Below are positions 16,344 through 24,227 of a stretch of DNA of 25,362 nt, in pieces. Origin of the DNA: JACAEY01 sp049700155 (lineage in GTDB: Bacteria; Nitrospirota; Thermodesulfovibrionia; Thermodesulfovibrionales; SM23-35). Both the position numbers and the translations under genes were made by a program. The stretch lies in NCBI GenBank assembly GCA_049700155.1, contig JBNAVX010000033.1, positions 1 to 25,362 of the forward strand, read 5' to 3'. Position 1 is the first letter of the stretch; each line of letters opens with the position of its first letter. The notes beneath the pieces are model-generated. The model searched no databases. It worked only from the letters and a program-made list of their open reading frames with translations, and was not told the DNA's origin.

Positions 16344-17342
16344 TTATCTCCTTAAGTTGTGGGATTCTATAATCTTTCTTTCAATCTCTTTTGCAATTTC
16401 TATATTATTCTTAAGATATTCTTTTGTGTTTTCTCTACCCTGACCGATTCTATTTCCACCATAACTATACCAGGCTCCTGACTTTTCTATGATACCTTTT
16501 TCAACACCAAGATCAACGATCTCACCGACTCTTGATATGCCTTCGTTAAAATATATATCAAATTCAGCCTGTTTAAATGGGGGAGCAACTTTATTCTTAA
16601 CTACCTTTACCCTTACCCTTCCACCAACTGTTTCCTGATTCTCTTTTATATTTTCTATCCTCCTTATATCAAGCCTAATAGAAGAGTAAAATTTCAATGC
16701 TGTTCCACCTGTCGTAGTTTCAGGATTACCGAACATAACCCCTATCTTCATTCTAATTTGATTGATGAATATGACAGTTGTCAGTGATTTCGATATCGCA
16801 GCAGAGAGTTTTCTGAGTGCCTGACTCATCAGTCTTGCCTGAAGACCGGGGAGAGAATCTCCCATTTCTCCTTCTATCTCTGCTTTTGGGACAAGGGCAG
16901 CGACTGAATCAATAGTTATTATATCTATTGCTCCACTCCTTACCAGTGCCTCTGCAATCTCAAGGGCTTGTTCGCCTGTATCTGGCTGTGATACAAGCAG
17001 GTCCTCAATCTTTACACCAAGTTTTTGAGCATAGTTTATATCTAAGGCATGTTCTGCATCAATGAAGGCAGCTACACCACCAGCCATCTGTGCCTGTGCA
17101 ATAGCACTCAAAGCCAGTGTTGTCTTACCTGAGGATTCAGGACCGAATATCTCTATTACCCTTCCTCTCGGGAATCCACCAATACCTGTTGCTATATCGA
17201 GCGAAAGAGAGCCTGTTGGGATTACCTGAAGTCCTTCAGCAACTCCCTCTGCTCCAAGCCTCATGATAGCACCTTTTCCAAAGGTCTTCTCTATCTGAGA
17301 TATTGCCATATCGAGTGCCTTTGTCTTTTCTTTATTTGTCAT
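16344..17342 (-). CDS. recA: Recombinase RecA
   Basis: DNA-dependent ATPase for homologous strand exchange and SOS co-protease activity. The start is ATG 17342 (332 residues, MTNKEKTKALDMAISQIEKT) because AAGGAGG at 17347-17353 is 4 bases upstream; the frame extends to 17390 but that part overlaps thpR and is not RecA-like. Features: Walker A GPESSGKTT (67-75), IDAEHALD, the L1 region PKAEIEGEMGDSLPGLQARL, VIFINQIRMKIGVMFGNPET before L2, and the C-terminal YLKNNIEIAKEIERKI. The acidic C-terminal tail is short, so the protein is slightly shorter than E. coli RecA. No obvious LexA box stands out nearby, as expected if it is transcribed from further upstream. Confidence 0.98.
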   Translation of the reverse strand: MTNKEKTKALDMAISQIEKTFGKGAIMRLGAEGVAEGLQVIPTGSLSLDIATGIGGFPRGRVIEIFGPESSGKTTLALSAIAQAQMAGGVAAFIDAEHALDINYAQKLGVKIEDLLVSQPDTGEQALEIAEALVRSGAIDIITIDSVAALVPKAEIEGEMGDSLPGLQARLMSQALRKLSAAISKSLTTVIFINQIRMKIGVMFGNPETTTGGTALKFYSSIRLDIRRIENIKENQETVGGRVRVKVVKNKVAPPFKQAEFDIYFNEGISRVGEIVDLGVEKGIIEKSGAWYSYGGNRIGQGRENTKEYLKNNIEIAKEIERKIIESHNLRR

Positions 17343-17910
17343 CTTTCCTCCTTCCCAATGGTATTTCAAATATACAATGATATTGGGCACCTGTGGGTTT
17401 CAGTTCGCTCCGCATTAATCTTATACTTTTAACCTCGAAGATTCCAAAATCTTTTTCTCTATGATTATCGAGTTCACTTATCAGAGCTTCTATCCTTTTT
17501 TGAGACCTAACTCTTGCGATAGTTAGATGTGGTTGAAATGTCCTTTCCTCTCTTTGAAAGCCCAGTAATGTAATGGAATCTTCAATATCTCTCTGGAGTC
17601 TCTTGAGTGTATCTGAATCTTCGATGCCAACCCATAATACCCTCGGGTATTTCCTGTTCGGAAATACCCCTGTTTTACATATTCTAATATATATTGGCTC
17701 ATAAGATATTGCAACTTTTTGAAGAGACTCATGTATGCGGGACAAAATTTCTTCAGGTGTCTTACCTAAAAATTTGAGTGTGAGATGTATATTTTTGTTC
17801 TCTACCCATCTGACATCAGCATCCTTCTTTCTTAAGATTTCAACAAGTTCTCCTATTTCTTGTTTGATTTTTTCAGGAATTTCAATTGATATAAAGCACC
17901 TAAGGAACAT
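17332..17910 (-). CDS. thpR: RNA 2',3'-cyclic phosphodiesterase (2'-5' RNA ligase family)
   Basis: 192-residue 2H phosphoesterase of the LigT/ThpR family, which opens 2',3'-cyclic phosphates on RNA and joins tRNA halves in vitro. The two catalytic H-x-T motifs are HLTLKFLG (His42) and HLTIARV (His128). It begins MFLRCFISIEIP, the typical N-terminus. Its stop overlaps the recA start by 11 bp, and its ATG directly abuts the pgpA stop, so translation is coupled on both sides. Neighbourhood pgpA-(cinA)-thpR-recA is widespread; cinA is absent here. Confidence 0.93.
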   Translation of the reverse strand: MFLRCFISIEIPEKIKQEIGELVEILRKKDADVRWVENKNIHLTLKFLGKTPEEILSRIHESLQKVAISYEPIYIRICKTGVFPNRKYPRVLWVGIEDSDTLKRLQRDIEDSITLLGFQREERTFQPHLTIARVRSQKRIEALISELDNHREKDFGIFEVKSIRLMRSELKPTGAQYHCIFEIPLGRRKDDK

Positions 17911-18357
17911 TTAAGTATTGTAATAGAAAAGTTTCCATATCTGGAGAATAATGTTTGTATATAAAGCAGCCATTATGTCATCTGCCACAATACCAACCCC
18001 ACCATCAAGAAGGTATTCAATCTTTCTTATTGGGAATGGCTTCAGTATATCGAAGATACGGAATAAAAGGAAGGCTGAGATGGCATAGCTGAAAGGGATA
18101 AGAAATACAGATATGAAGAATCCACAAAATTCATCTATGACTATATGCTTGCTATCTTTCATCTCAAATAATTTTTCAGCATAGTGTGAAGATATAATGC
18201 TCAGAGGAATAATAATTGATAAGATAATGATGTGAATTAAAGGTGTTGGTTTTAAAAAAAGGAAAAGTGCGAGGGCTATTAAAGAGCTGAAAGTCCCAGG
18301 GGCTACCGGGAAATAACCTATGATCCCTATTGTGGCAATATTTTTAAGGATGACCAT
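17911..18357 (-). CDS. pgpA: Phosphatidylglycerophosphatase A
   Basis: Integral inner-membrane phosphatase converting phosphatidylglycerol phosphate to phosphatidylglycerol. 148 residues, mostly hydrophobic helices. Family signatures are GYFPVAPGTFSSL near the N-terminus, HIVIDEFCGFF (conserved D-E), FRIFDILKPFPI and LDGGVGIVADDIMAALYTN (conserved D-D). It is the first gene of the tight pgpA-thpR-recA-pilT-recX-lipoprotein-alaS series and is separated by only 14 bp from the OsmC-like gene upstream. Confidence 0.93.
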   Translation of the reverse strand: MVILKNIATIGIIGYFPVAPGTFSSLIALALFLFLKPTPLIHIIILSIIIPLSIISSHYAEKLFEMKDSKHIVIDEFCGFFISVFLIPFSYAISAFLLFRIFDILKPFPIRKIEYLLDGGVGIVADDIMAALYTNIILQIWKLFYYNT

Positions 18358-18371
18358 TTATTCAGTATGAT

Positions 18372-18791
18372 CTATTCCTGAATTATCTTATAAGAGTAAT
18401 TTATCTTAGCAGAACCTTCCAGCGAGGCTTTTACAGAGCAATATTTGGTCATTGAGAGTTCAATTGACCTTTTCAGTGCATCTTCAGAGATATTCTTACC
18501 TTTTACAATAAACTCTATATTAATATCAGTAAATTTTTTCGGGTAGTTTTCTGATTTCTGTCCATCAATATTTATCTCAAGACCTGTAACATCCTGCTGT
18601 TTCTTTCTCATGAGAGAGATGACATCCATCCCTGTGCAACCACCTAAACCAACAAGAAGAAGTTCCATCGGTCTCAATCCAGAATTGCGTCCCCCGACTG
18701 AGGGGTCTCCATCCATCACTATAGCATGACCTGATGATGCCTCACCAATAAATTGAAGACCATTTGTATATGTTACTTTTGCATGTAGCAT
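18372..18791 (-). CDS. OsmC/YhfA-family peroxiredoxin-like protein
   Basis: 139 residues. It has the OsmC fold with the two conserved cysteines C52 (LLVGLGGCTGMDVI) and C118 (SMTKYCSVKASL), which in OsmC/Ohr proteins reduce organic hydroperoxides. The motif pattern MDGDPSVGGRNSGLRPMELL is closer to the YhfA/OsmC-like subgroup than to Ohr. The physiological substrate is unknown. It lies between ymdB and pgpA on the same strand. Confidence 0.9.
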   Translation of the reverse strand: MLHAKVTYTNGLQFIGEASSGHAIVMDGDPSVGGRNSGLRPMELLLVGLGGCTGMDVISLMRKKQQDVTGLEINIDGQKSENYPKKFTDINIEFIVKGKNISEDALKRSIELSMTKYCSVKASLEGSAKINYSYKIIQE

Positions 18792-18879
18792 TTCTAATCC
18801 TTCTGTAAAGTTTGATTAACCCAGGAAATGCATTATCTGGTTTAATTTATCGGAGTTTGATTTGTTTGTCAAGAAAGGG

Positions 18880-19662
18880 TTATGGATATTTGAGTTGAAG
18901 CCTCTGGATTGCTGAAGCCTTCCCTGTCTTCTCATCAATCTCTATAACGACAGCAGATAAGATCCCTTCGCCTTTTGCTGTCTCGAACCTGACAGGCATG
19001 TTTGTTAAAAATCTGTTTATCACAAGTTCTTTTTCTATACCAATTACAGAATGATAAGGACCTGTCATCCCGACATCTGTAATATAAGCTGTCCCTCCTG
19101 ATAATATCTTTTCATCAGCAGTCTGGACATGGGTATGAGTTCCTATCACAGCACTTACTTTACCATCCATAAAATAGCCAAAAGCTATCTTTTCAGAGGT
19201 AGTTTCTGCATGAAAGTCTATGATGATTATTCTCGTTTCTTTACTTATTTTTTTGACTTCTTCTTCTCCTGTTCTGAAAGGACAATCTATATTTGACATA
19301 AAGACCCTTCCTGAAACATTAATCACAGCAACCTTTATACTGTTGGGGAGGGAATAAATAATACTTCCAAAACCAGGAACTCCTGGTGGATAGTTTAAAG
19401 GTCTGAGAGTTCTATCCTCTTTTGAGATCTGAGAAATAAACTCCTTTTTATCCCAGACATGATTACCAGTGGTAATAATATGGACGCCATAGCTTAAGAT
19501 TTCAGTTACGATCTTTTCTGTTATACCGAAGCCACCTGCTGCATTCTCACCATTTGCGATTACTAAATCTATCTTGAATCTGTCAACAATATTAGGTAGT
19601 AAAGCCTTAGTTGTTACCCTTCCAACTTTACCGACGATATCACCAATAAAAAGTACTTTCAT
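18880..19662 (-). CDS. ymdB: YmdB-family metallophosphoesterase (2',3'-cyclic nucleotide phosphodiesterase)
   Basis: 260-residue dinuclear metallophosphatase of the TIGR00282/YmdB family; characterised members hydrolyse 2',3'-cAMP and affect biofilm choice in Bacillus. It has MKVLFIGDIVGKVGR (Asp8), NGENAAGGFGI (Glu39/Asn40), TTGNHVWDK (Asn67/His68), IIIDFHAETTSEK and VIGTHTHVQTADE metal-site motifs. It follows rny by 75 bp; rny-ymdB is a conserved pair. The gap contains no clear terminator. Confidence 0.94.
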   Translation of the reverse strand: MKVLFIGDIVGKVGRVTTKALLPNIVDRFKIDLVIANGENAAGGFGITEKIVTEILSYGVHIITTGNHVWDKKEFISQISKEDRTLRPLNYPPGVPGFGSIIYSLPNSIKVAVINVSGRVFMSNIDCPFRTGEEEVKKISKETRIIIIDFHAETTSEKIAFGYFMDGKVSAVIGTHTHVQTADEKILSGGTAYITDVGMTGPYHSVIGIEKELVINRFLTNMPVRFETAKGEGILSAVVIEIDEKTGKASAIQRLQLKYP

Positions 19663-19737
19663 GGTGACATATGAAAGTTTACAATTAATAAGCTAACTGA
19701 AAGAATAAGCTCATTGACTGTTACTTGTAACATGTGA

Positions 19738-21312
19738 TTATTTAGCATACTCCACATATCTTGACTCTCTAATAACTGTAACCTTTATCTGACCAGGGTA
19801 GGTCATCTCAGACTCAATTTTCCTGGCAAGGTCTCTTGATATGATCGAGGCGATTTCATCACTCGCTTCCTCTGGCTTTACGATTATCCTTAATTCTCTC
19901 CCTGCCTGGATTGCATAACATTTCTCCACACCCTTGAAAGATAGAGCCATCTGCTCAAGTTTTTCAAGGCGTTTAAGATAACTCTCTATACTTTCTTTTC
20001 TAACACCAGGTCGAGCAGCGGATAAAGCATCAGCAGCAGCAACGAGAGCAGCTTCAACACTCAATGGGTCACCTTCTCCATGATGGACTAATATCGCATT
20101 TATTACTTTTGAGTTTTCTCCATATTTTTTGCATATATTTGCACCAATCTCCTGGTGTGAACCTTCTACCTCATGGTCTACTGATTTTCCGATGTCGTGA
20201 AGGATGCCAGCCCTTTTTGCGAGTTTTATATCCACTCCGAGTTCTCCAGCCATAACACCTGCAAGATATGCAACTTCCCTTGAATGTTGTAAGACATTCT
20301 GCCCATACGATGACCTGTATTTAAGTCTTCCTAAAAGCTTTATCAATTCAGGATGTATTCCAGAAAGCCCGAGGTCAAAAACAGCCTTTTCCCCTTCATC
20401 CCTGATATGTGCTTCCACCTCTTTCCTAACTTTTTCTACGACCTCTTCTATTCTTGATGGGTGTATCCTACCGTCATTAATGAGTCTTTCGAGGGAAAGC
20501 CTTGCAATCTCACGTCTTACAGGGTCAAAGGCTGAGAGTGTTACTATCTCTGGTGTATCATCAACAATCAGGTCAACTCCTGTAGCTGCCTCAAGTGCTC
20601 TTATGTTTCTTCCTTCACGCCCTATTATCCTTCCCTTCATTTCATCGCTTGGTAGCGGTACTGCTGTTACAGTGGCATCAACTACATATTCACTTGAATA
20701 TCTCTGGATAGCAAGTCCTATTATATCTTTTGCCTTTTTCTCAGCGGTTTCTTTTGCTTCATCTTCTATCTTTTTAATAAGTCTGGCAGCCTCAAATTTT
20801 GTTTCTTCCTCTATCCTTCTTAAGAGTTCCTGTTTAGCTTCTTCTGAACTGAATCCTGACAGTTTTTCGAGTACCTGCACCTGTTCTTTTATCAGCTGGT
20901 TGTAATGGTTTTCTTTTTCCTGAATAGTCCGTTCCTTCGAGGTATAGTCCTTTTCTCTTCTTGAGAGTTCATGTTCTCTCTTTTCAAGTTGATCGAATCT
21001 CTTCTCAAGGACCTCTTCTTTCTGTCGTAATCTTCTCTCAAGATGGTTAAGTTCAGACCGTCTTTCCCTTAGTTCTTTTTCTGCTTCTGACTTCGCTTGA
21101 TAAACGACATCCTTTGCTTCAAGGAGAGCCTCTTTCTTAATCTTTTCAGCCTCTTTTTGTGTTTCTTCAATAACTCTTGTTTTTTCTTTTTCTATCTCTG
21201 CCCTAAAAGCGGTTTCTTTCTTCCTCAGGTTTGACAGGTAGATCAGGCTCAATCCTGCTCCGACAATAATACCTGCAAATACAGCAATTAATATATATAC
21301 TGTATTAGTCAT
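19738..21312 (-). CDS. rny: Ribonuclease Y
   Basis: Membrane-anchored endoribonuclease that initiates mRNA decay. 524 residues: N-terminal transmembrane helix (about 4-27, YILIAVFAGIIVGAGLSLIY), a long charged coiled coil (30-200), a KH domain with GRIIGREGRNIRA (227-239), and an HD domain with NVLQHSREVAYLAG and AGILHDIGKSVDHE (His372/Asp373). The C-terminus ends RESRYVEYAK, as in the family. The ATG at 21312 is preceded by AAGGTGG about 11 bases upstream. A 6S RNA lies upstream on the same strand. Confidence 0.97.
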   Translation of the reverse strand: MTNTVYILIAVFAGIIVGAGLSLIYLSNLRKKETAFRAEIEKEKTRVIEETQKEAEKIKKEALLEAKDVVYQAKSEAEKELRERRSELNHLERRLRQKEEVLEKRFDQLEKREHELSRREKDYTSKERTIQEKENHYNQLIKEQVQVLEKLSGFSSEEAKQELLRRIEEETKFEAARLIKKIEDEAKETAEKKAKDIIGLAIQRYSSEYVVDATVTAVPLPSDEMKGRIIGREGRNIRALEAATGVDLIVDDTPEIVTLSAFDPVRREIARLSLERLINDGRIHPSRIEEVVEKVRKEVEAHIRDEGEKAVFDLGLSGIHPELIKLLGRLKYRSSYGQNVLQHSREVAYLAGVMAGELGVDIKLAKRAGILHDIGKSVDHEVEGSHQEIGANICKKYGENSKVINAILVHHGEGDPLSVEAALVAAADALSAARPGVRKESIESYLKRLEKLEQMALSFKGVEKCYAIQAGRELRIIVKPEEASDEIASIISRDLARKIESEMTYPGQIKVTVIRESRYVEYAK

Positions 21313-21589
21313 ACTCAGAACACCACCTTTCTTAAATTCCCATAAGCCCGGGCATCAAAATATACATTTTTCTAACCATGGAAGAGTTCATTCATGGGCG
21401 TAAAGCCTTGTAGAAAGTCAGTTCTGTGGCCTGGTTATGGAGTGAGTATAGTTTCTGGAGGTAACAAATATATAATCTTGTCAGAAAAGAATTGTTCAGA
21501 AAAGGTAAACTTCCCTTTGCTCTCTATCATAGAAAAATTATTTATAATCCTCCTAAGAATACTCATTAGAACCAGCCACAAAACAGAAA

Positions 21590-21770
21590 CCCCGCCCTGC
21601 CGTGTAAGGGGAGAATTAGATCCGCCTGTAAAACAGGTGGGTGCCCTGAAAGAGACTTCAGGCTTTCTTCCTTTAGAAGAGAAGACATGCACACCGTACT
21701 CTTTACGCAGGCTCCCAAAAGATCTAATTTGCGGGATCAACATTTCCACTTATCACTAACAGGGCAGGAA
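21590..21770 (-). ncRNA. ssrS: 6S RNA (SsrS), about 180 nt
   Basis: 6S RNA mimics an open promoter and sequesters sigma70 RNA polymerase. On the minus strand the 5' end CCTGCCCTGTTAGTGATAAG pairs with the 3' end TTACACGGCAGGG: six consecutive pairs, then one mismatch and three more. Inside are segments typical of the family: TTGGGAGCCTGCGTAAAG, then GTACGGTGTGCATGTC, and on the return strand AAGAAAGCCTGAAG and GGGCACCCACCTG, comparable to GAAGCCTTAAAAC and ACATTCACCTTG of E. coli 6S RNA. The location upstream of rny fits a recurrent neighbourhood, although no zapA lies beside it here. The ends are approximate. Short open frames in both directions across 21394-21759 are by-products of this RNA. 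Nothing else is recognised at 21313-21589 or 21771-21950. Confidence 0.82.
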
Positions 21771-21950
21771 TAACCCCGAATGAGCACCTCCATTAAAATG
21801 AATTCTTTATTATAAAGATAAAATATCATAAATAACATAATTGAGCAAGAGAAAACATCATATTGCAAAATTTTTAAAAACCATTTTCCTTGTATTAAAT
21901 ATGAATTTTTAATAAACTATAAAAAATAACTTTAACATTTGAAGGATGAA

Positions 21951-22583
21951 ATGAAGGCTTTAATATTGGCAGGTGGAGAAAATAAGAGAATACCTATAAT
22001 TAAAGGTTTTCTTGAGATAGGGGGGAAAAGGATAATTGACACAAATATCGAGACACTTAAAGCGATATTTAATCATATAATTATAAGCACAAATAATCCC
22101 TGGTTATATTTTCATCTCGGTTTACCTATGATCGGAGATATCTTTAAATATAAAGGACCAATGGCAGGTATACTTTCAGCACTTATAGCCCTGAGAGAAG
22201 AGGATATATTTGTAACTCCCTGTGATATGCCTTTTATTAAATTAGAGCTTATAAGATATATTGTAGATGAGTGGTCGAAAGATATGGGAAATGTGTCAAA
22301 CATTACACATTACACACCACGAAAGAACGGATATGATGCTGCAATCCCTGTTTTCAATGGAAAATCTCAGCCCCTTTTAGGAATCTATTCAAAAAAGGTT
22401 ATAAAAACTATGGAAGAGACGATTAAAACTTCTAACAGGAGTCTCAGGGATTTTATTAAAAAACTTAAAGTACTTTATATAACTGAGGAAGAAGTGAGAA
22501 AGATAGACCCATCTGGAATGTCTTTTGTTAATATAAATACAATTGAGGACTATAGAGAGGCATTAAAGGTTCAGCATATGTAG
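21951..22583 (+). CDS. mobA: MobA-like molybdenum cofactor guanylyltransferase
   Basis: 210 residues from ATG 21951 (GAAGGA at 21941-21946 is 4 bases upstream; a TTG at 21939 has no ribosome site). This nucleotidyltransferase fold transfers GMP to molybdopterin to give the guanine dinucleotide cofactor. Visible features: MKALILAGGENKRIPIIKGF, where the canonical signature would be LAGG-S-RMG--K, so the R-M-G part is altered although the Lys remains; GPMAGILSALIAL; FVTPCDMPFI with the metal-binding Asp; YDAAIPVFNGKSQPLLGIYS; and MSFVNINTIEDY. A related NTP transferase remains possible because of the altered signature. It is followed by tatA, and Tat exports many Mo-cofactor enzymes, which supports the call. 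Confidence 0.78.
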   Translation: MKALILAGGENKRIPIIKGFLEIGGKRIIDTNIETLKAIFNHIIISTNNPWLYFHLGLPMIGDIFKYKGPMAGILSALIALREEDIFVTPCDMPFIKLELIRYIVDEWSKDMGNVSNITHYTPRKNGYDAAIPVFNGKSQPLLGIYSKKVIKTMEETIKTSNRSLRDFIKKLKVLYITEEEVRKIDPSGMSFVNINTIEDYREALKVQHM

Positions 22584-22622
22584 TTTTTGCTAACAATAAC
22601 TTCTTTAAAGAGAGGAGGAAAT

Positions 22623-22847
22623 ATGTTTGGTTTAGGGATGCAGGAGCTGATTATCGTCATGATAATAGTCCTTGTCCTTTTTGGTGCAACGAGATTACCA
22701 GAGCTTGGTAAAGGGATAGGACAGGCGATCAGAAATTTCAGGAAAGGTATGTCAGAGCCTGACGAAATAGATGTAACTCCGAAAAAAGAGTCCAAAAAAG
22801 AAGAGATAGATAAAAAAGAAGGGTCAGAGAAGAAAGAAAGTGAATAG
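22623..22847 (+). CDS. tatA: Sec-independent translocase subunit TatA/E
   Basis: 74 residues from ATG 22623, chosen because AGGAGG at 22613-22618 is 4 bases upstream; a frame open from 22587 only adds upstream sequence. It has the TatA design: short N-terminal transmembrane helix (FGLGMQELIIVMIIVLVLFG), the hinge FGATRLPELGKGIG with conserved F-G and L-P--G, the amphipathic helix QAIRNFRKGM, and a charged Lys/Glu-rich tail. It forms the pore-side component for twin-arginine export. tatC is not in the window. Its stop overlaps the alr start by 8 bp. Confidence 0.93.
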   Translation: MFGLGMQELIIVMIIVLVLFGATRLPELGKGIGQAIRNFRKGMSEPDEIDVTPKKESKKEEIDKKEGSEKKESE

Positions 22848-24012
22848 GGGAGCTATTGCAGAGGTTGATCTCGATGCAATAGCACATAATCTCAAAATCC
22901 TCAAAAGTGTTGCAAAAAAACAACAGGTGATAGCTGTTGTAAAAGCAGACGCTTATGGTCATGGAGCTGTAGAGGTCTCCAAAAGATTAATCCAGGAAGG
23001 GGTTTCCTGTCTTGCAGTAGCATTCATCAGTGAGGCAATTCAACTCCGTAAAGCAGGCATTAATGTACCAATTATAGTATTATTTGATCGCAAGGATATT
23101 GAGGATTTTTTTGCTTTTAACCTTACTCCTGTTATTCACGATTTAAAGACTGCATCAGCCATATCACAGAAGGCTATGGAAAAAAGTAGAAAGATTAATG
23201 TCCATATAAAAGTTGATACAGGAATGGGTAGAGTTGGACTGTGTGGCGATAGTATAATTGATAATATATTTAAAATTTCAGATATGGAAGGATTAGAAAT
23301 AACTGGAATAATGAGTCACTTTTCAGATGCTGACCTTCAAGATAGATCATATGCATATACCCAACTTGAAAGATTTAATAAAATAAGAGAGGCTCTCTTC
23401 AAAAAGCTGAATAAAAAAGTATTCTCTCACATAGCAAACAGTGCAGCCATACTTACTTTTAGAGAATCCCATCTTGATGCTGTTAGACCCGGAATAATGC
23501 TTTATGGATATTCACCACTTGATAAAAATGCAGAGTGCAGGATTCGGGATTCAGAGTCGAACTCAGAACTCGGAACTCAGAACTCAGAACTAAATTTAAT
23601 ACCTGCTATGAGGATAAAGACAGAGATTCTATCCATAAGAAATCTCCCTTCTGGTTTCCCCATAAGTTATGGGAGGACATTTATAACTAAAAGACAGAGT
23701 ATAATAGGTGTACTTCCTGTTGGTTATGCTGATGGTTATAGCAGACTTTTTTCTAATAATGCAGAGGTGCTTGTAAGAGGTATGCGTGTTCCTGTCGTGG
23801 GAAGGGTGTGCATGGATCTTACCATGATTGACCTGACAGATGTTAAAGACGCGGAGGAGGGAGATGAGGTAGTTTTACTCGGTCAGCAGGGTAAAGAATT
23901 GATAACAGCTTATGAACTTGCTGATAAAGCTGGAACTATTCCTTATGAAATACTTACTTCTTTTGGAAAATATTCAAGAAAAGAATACATAAATAAGACT
24001 ATAATTAGCTAA
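22840..24012 (+). CDS. alr: Alanine racemase with an inserted low-complexity loop
   Basis: PLP enzyme making D-alanine for peptidoglycan. The GTG start at 22840 overlaps tatA; MNRGAIAEVDLDAIAHNLKI is the usual N-terminus. K35 in VVKADAYGHGA carries PLP, Y277 in ISYGRTFIT is the second catalytic base, and VGRVCMDLTMIDLTD and PVGYADGYSR are typical. At 390 residues it is about 15-20 longer than usual. The excess lies at about 229-252 (KNAECRIRDSESNSELGTQN...), between the barrel and the C-terminal beta domain (family: LYGYSP-...-PAM-). It is encoded by heptamer-like repeats (23541-23590). The frame stays open, so the protein is probably functional with an extra surface loop. Confidence 0.95.
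   Translation: MNRGAIAEVDLDAIAHNLKILKSVAKKQQVIAVVKADAYGHGAVEVSKRLIQEGVSCLAVAFISEAIQLRKAGINVPIIVLFDRKDIEDFFAFNLTPVIHDLKTASAISQKAMEKSRKINVHIKVDTGMGRVGLCGDSIIDNIFKISDMEGLEITGIMSHFSDADLQDRSYAYTQLERFNKIREALFKKLNKKVFSHIANSAAILTFRESHLDAVRPGIMLYGYSPLDKNAECRIRDSESNSELGTQNSELNLIPAMRIKTEILSIRNLPSGFPISYGRTFITKRQSIIGVLPVGYADGYSRLFSNNAEVLVRGMRVPVVGRVCMDLTMIDLTDVKDAEEGDEVVLLGQQGKELITAYELADKAGTIPYEILTSFGKYSRKEYINKTIIS
23541..23590. repeat. Heptamer microsatellite inside alr
   Basis: Four consecutive 7-mers TC(A/G)GAAC run from 23563 to 23590, preceded by a shortened TCGAAC and by two GATTC(G/A)G units at 23541-23554. Seven is not a multiple of three, so gain or loss of a single unit would shift the alr frame. 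The array encodes the extra loop residues at about 234-250. Confidence 0.9.
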
Positions 24013-24044
24013 GGGGAAAATATATGCTCTGAGCTTATAGCTTT

Positions 24045-24202
24045 TAGACCACTTAATTCATAAATTTATGAGTAATTGGCAGATGCAGTATTCTCGCTTA
24101 TTCTTGGCTCGATTAAGATCGACCCTCAGGGGTAAATTCTTTCTTCGAAGGAATTTAAATCCGCTCAAACACTGCATCTGACAGGAATTTTATATGGGTT
24201 AG
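24045..24202 (+). repeat. Palindromic interspersed repeat, copy B
   Basis: About 158 bp, same family as copy A (inverted relative to it) and copy C (same orientation). It contains the palindrome TCATAAATTTATGA (24058-24071), the inner inverted pair GGCAGATGCAGT and CACTGCATCTG, a degraded central stem GGCTCGAT-TAAG-ATCGACCC, and TTCTTTCTTCGAAGGAA. It ends about 10 bp before the ribosome site of the PA2779-like gene, so it occupies that gene's expected promoter/leader region, between alr and the gene. Confidence 0.88.
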
Positions 24203-24227
24203 CTAAAATTGAAAGGAGGTGAAGAAG

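Noticed and set aside
20204..20905. 233-residue serine-rich plus-strand frame
   Set aside because: It is antisense to rny, whose KH and HD domains are unmistakable; the serine-rich composition is a shadow effect.
21394..21759. Two overlapping ~100-120 residue frames, one on each strand
   Set aside because: Both lie over the 6S RNA and its flank, and neither has a ribosome site or a recognisable family.
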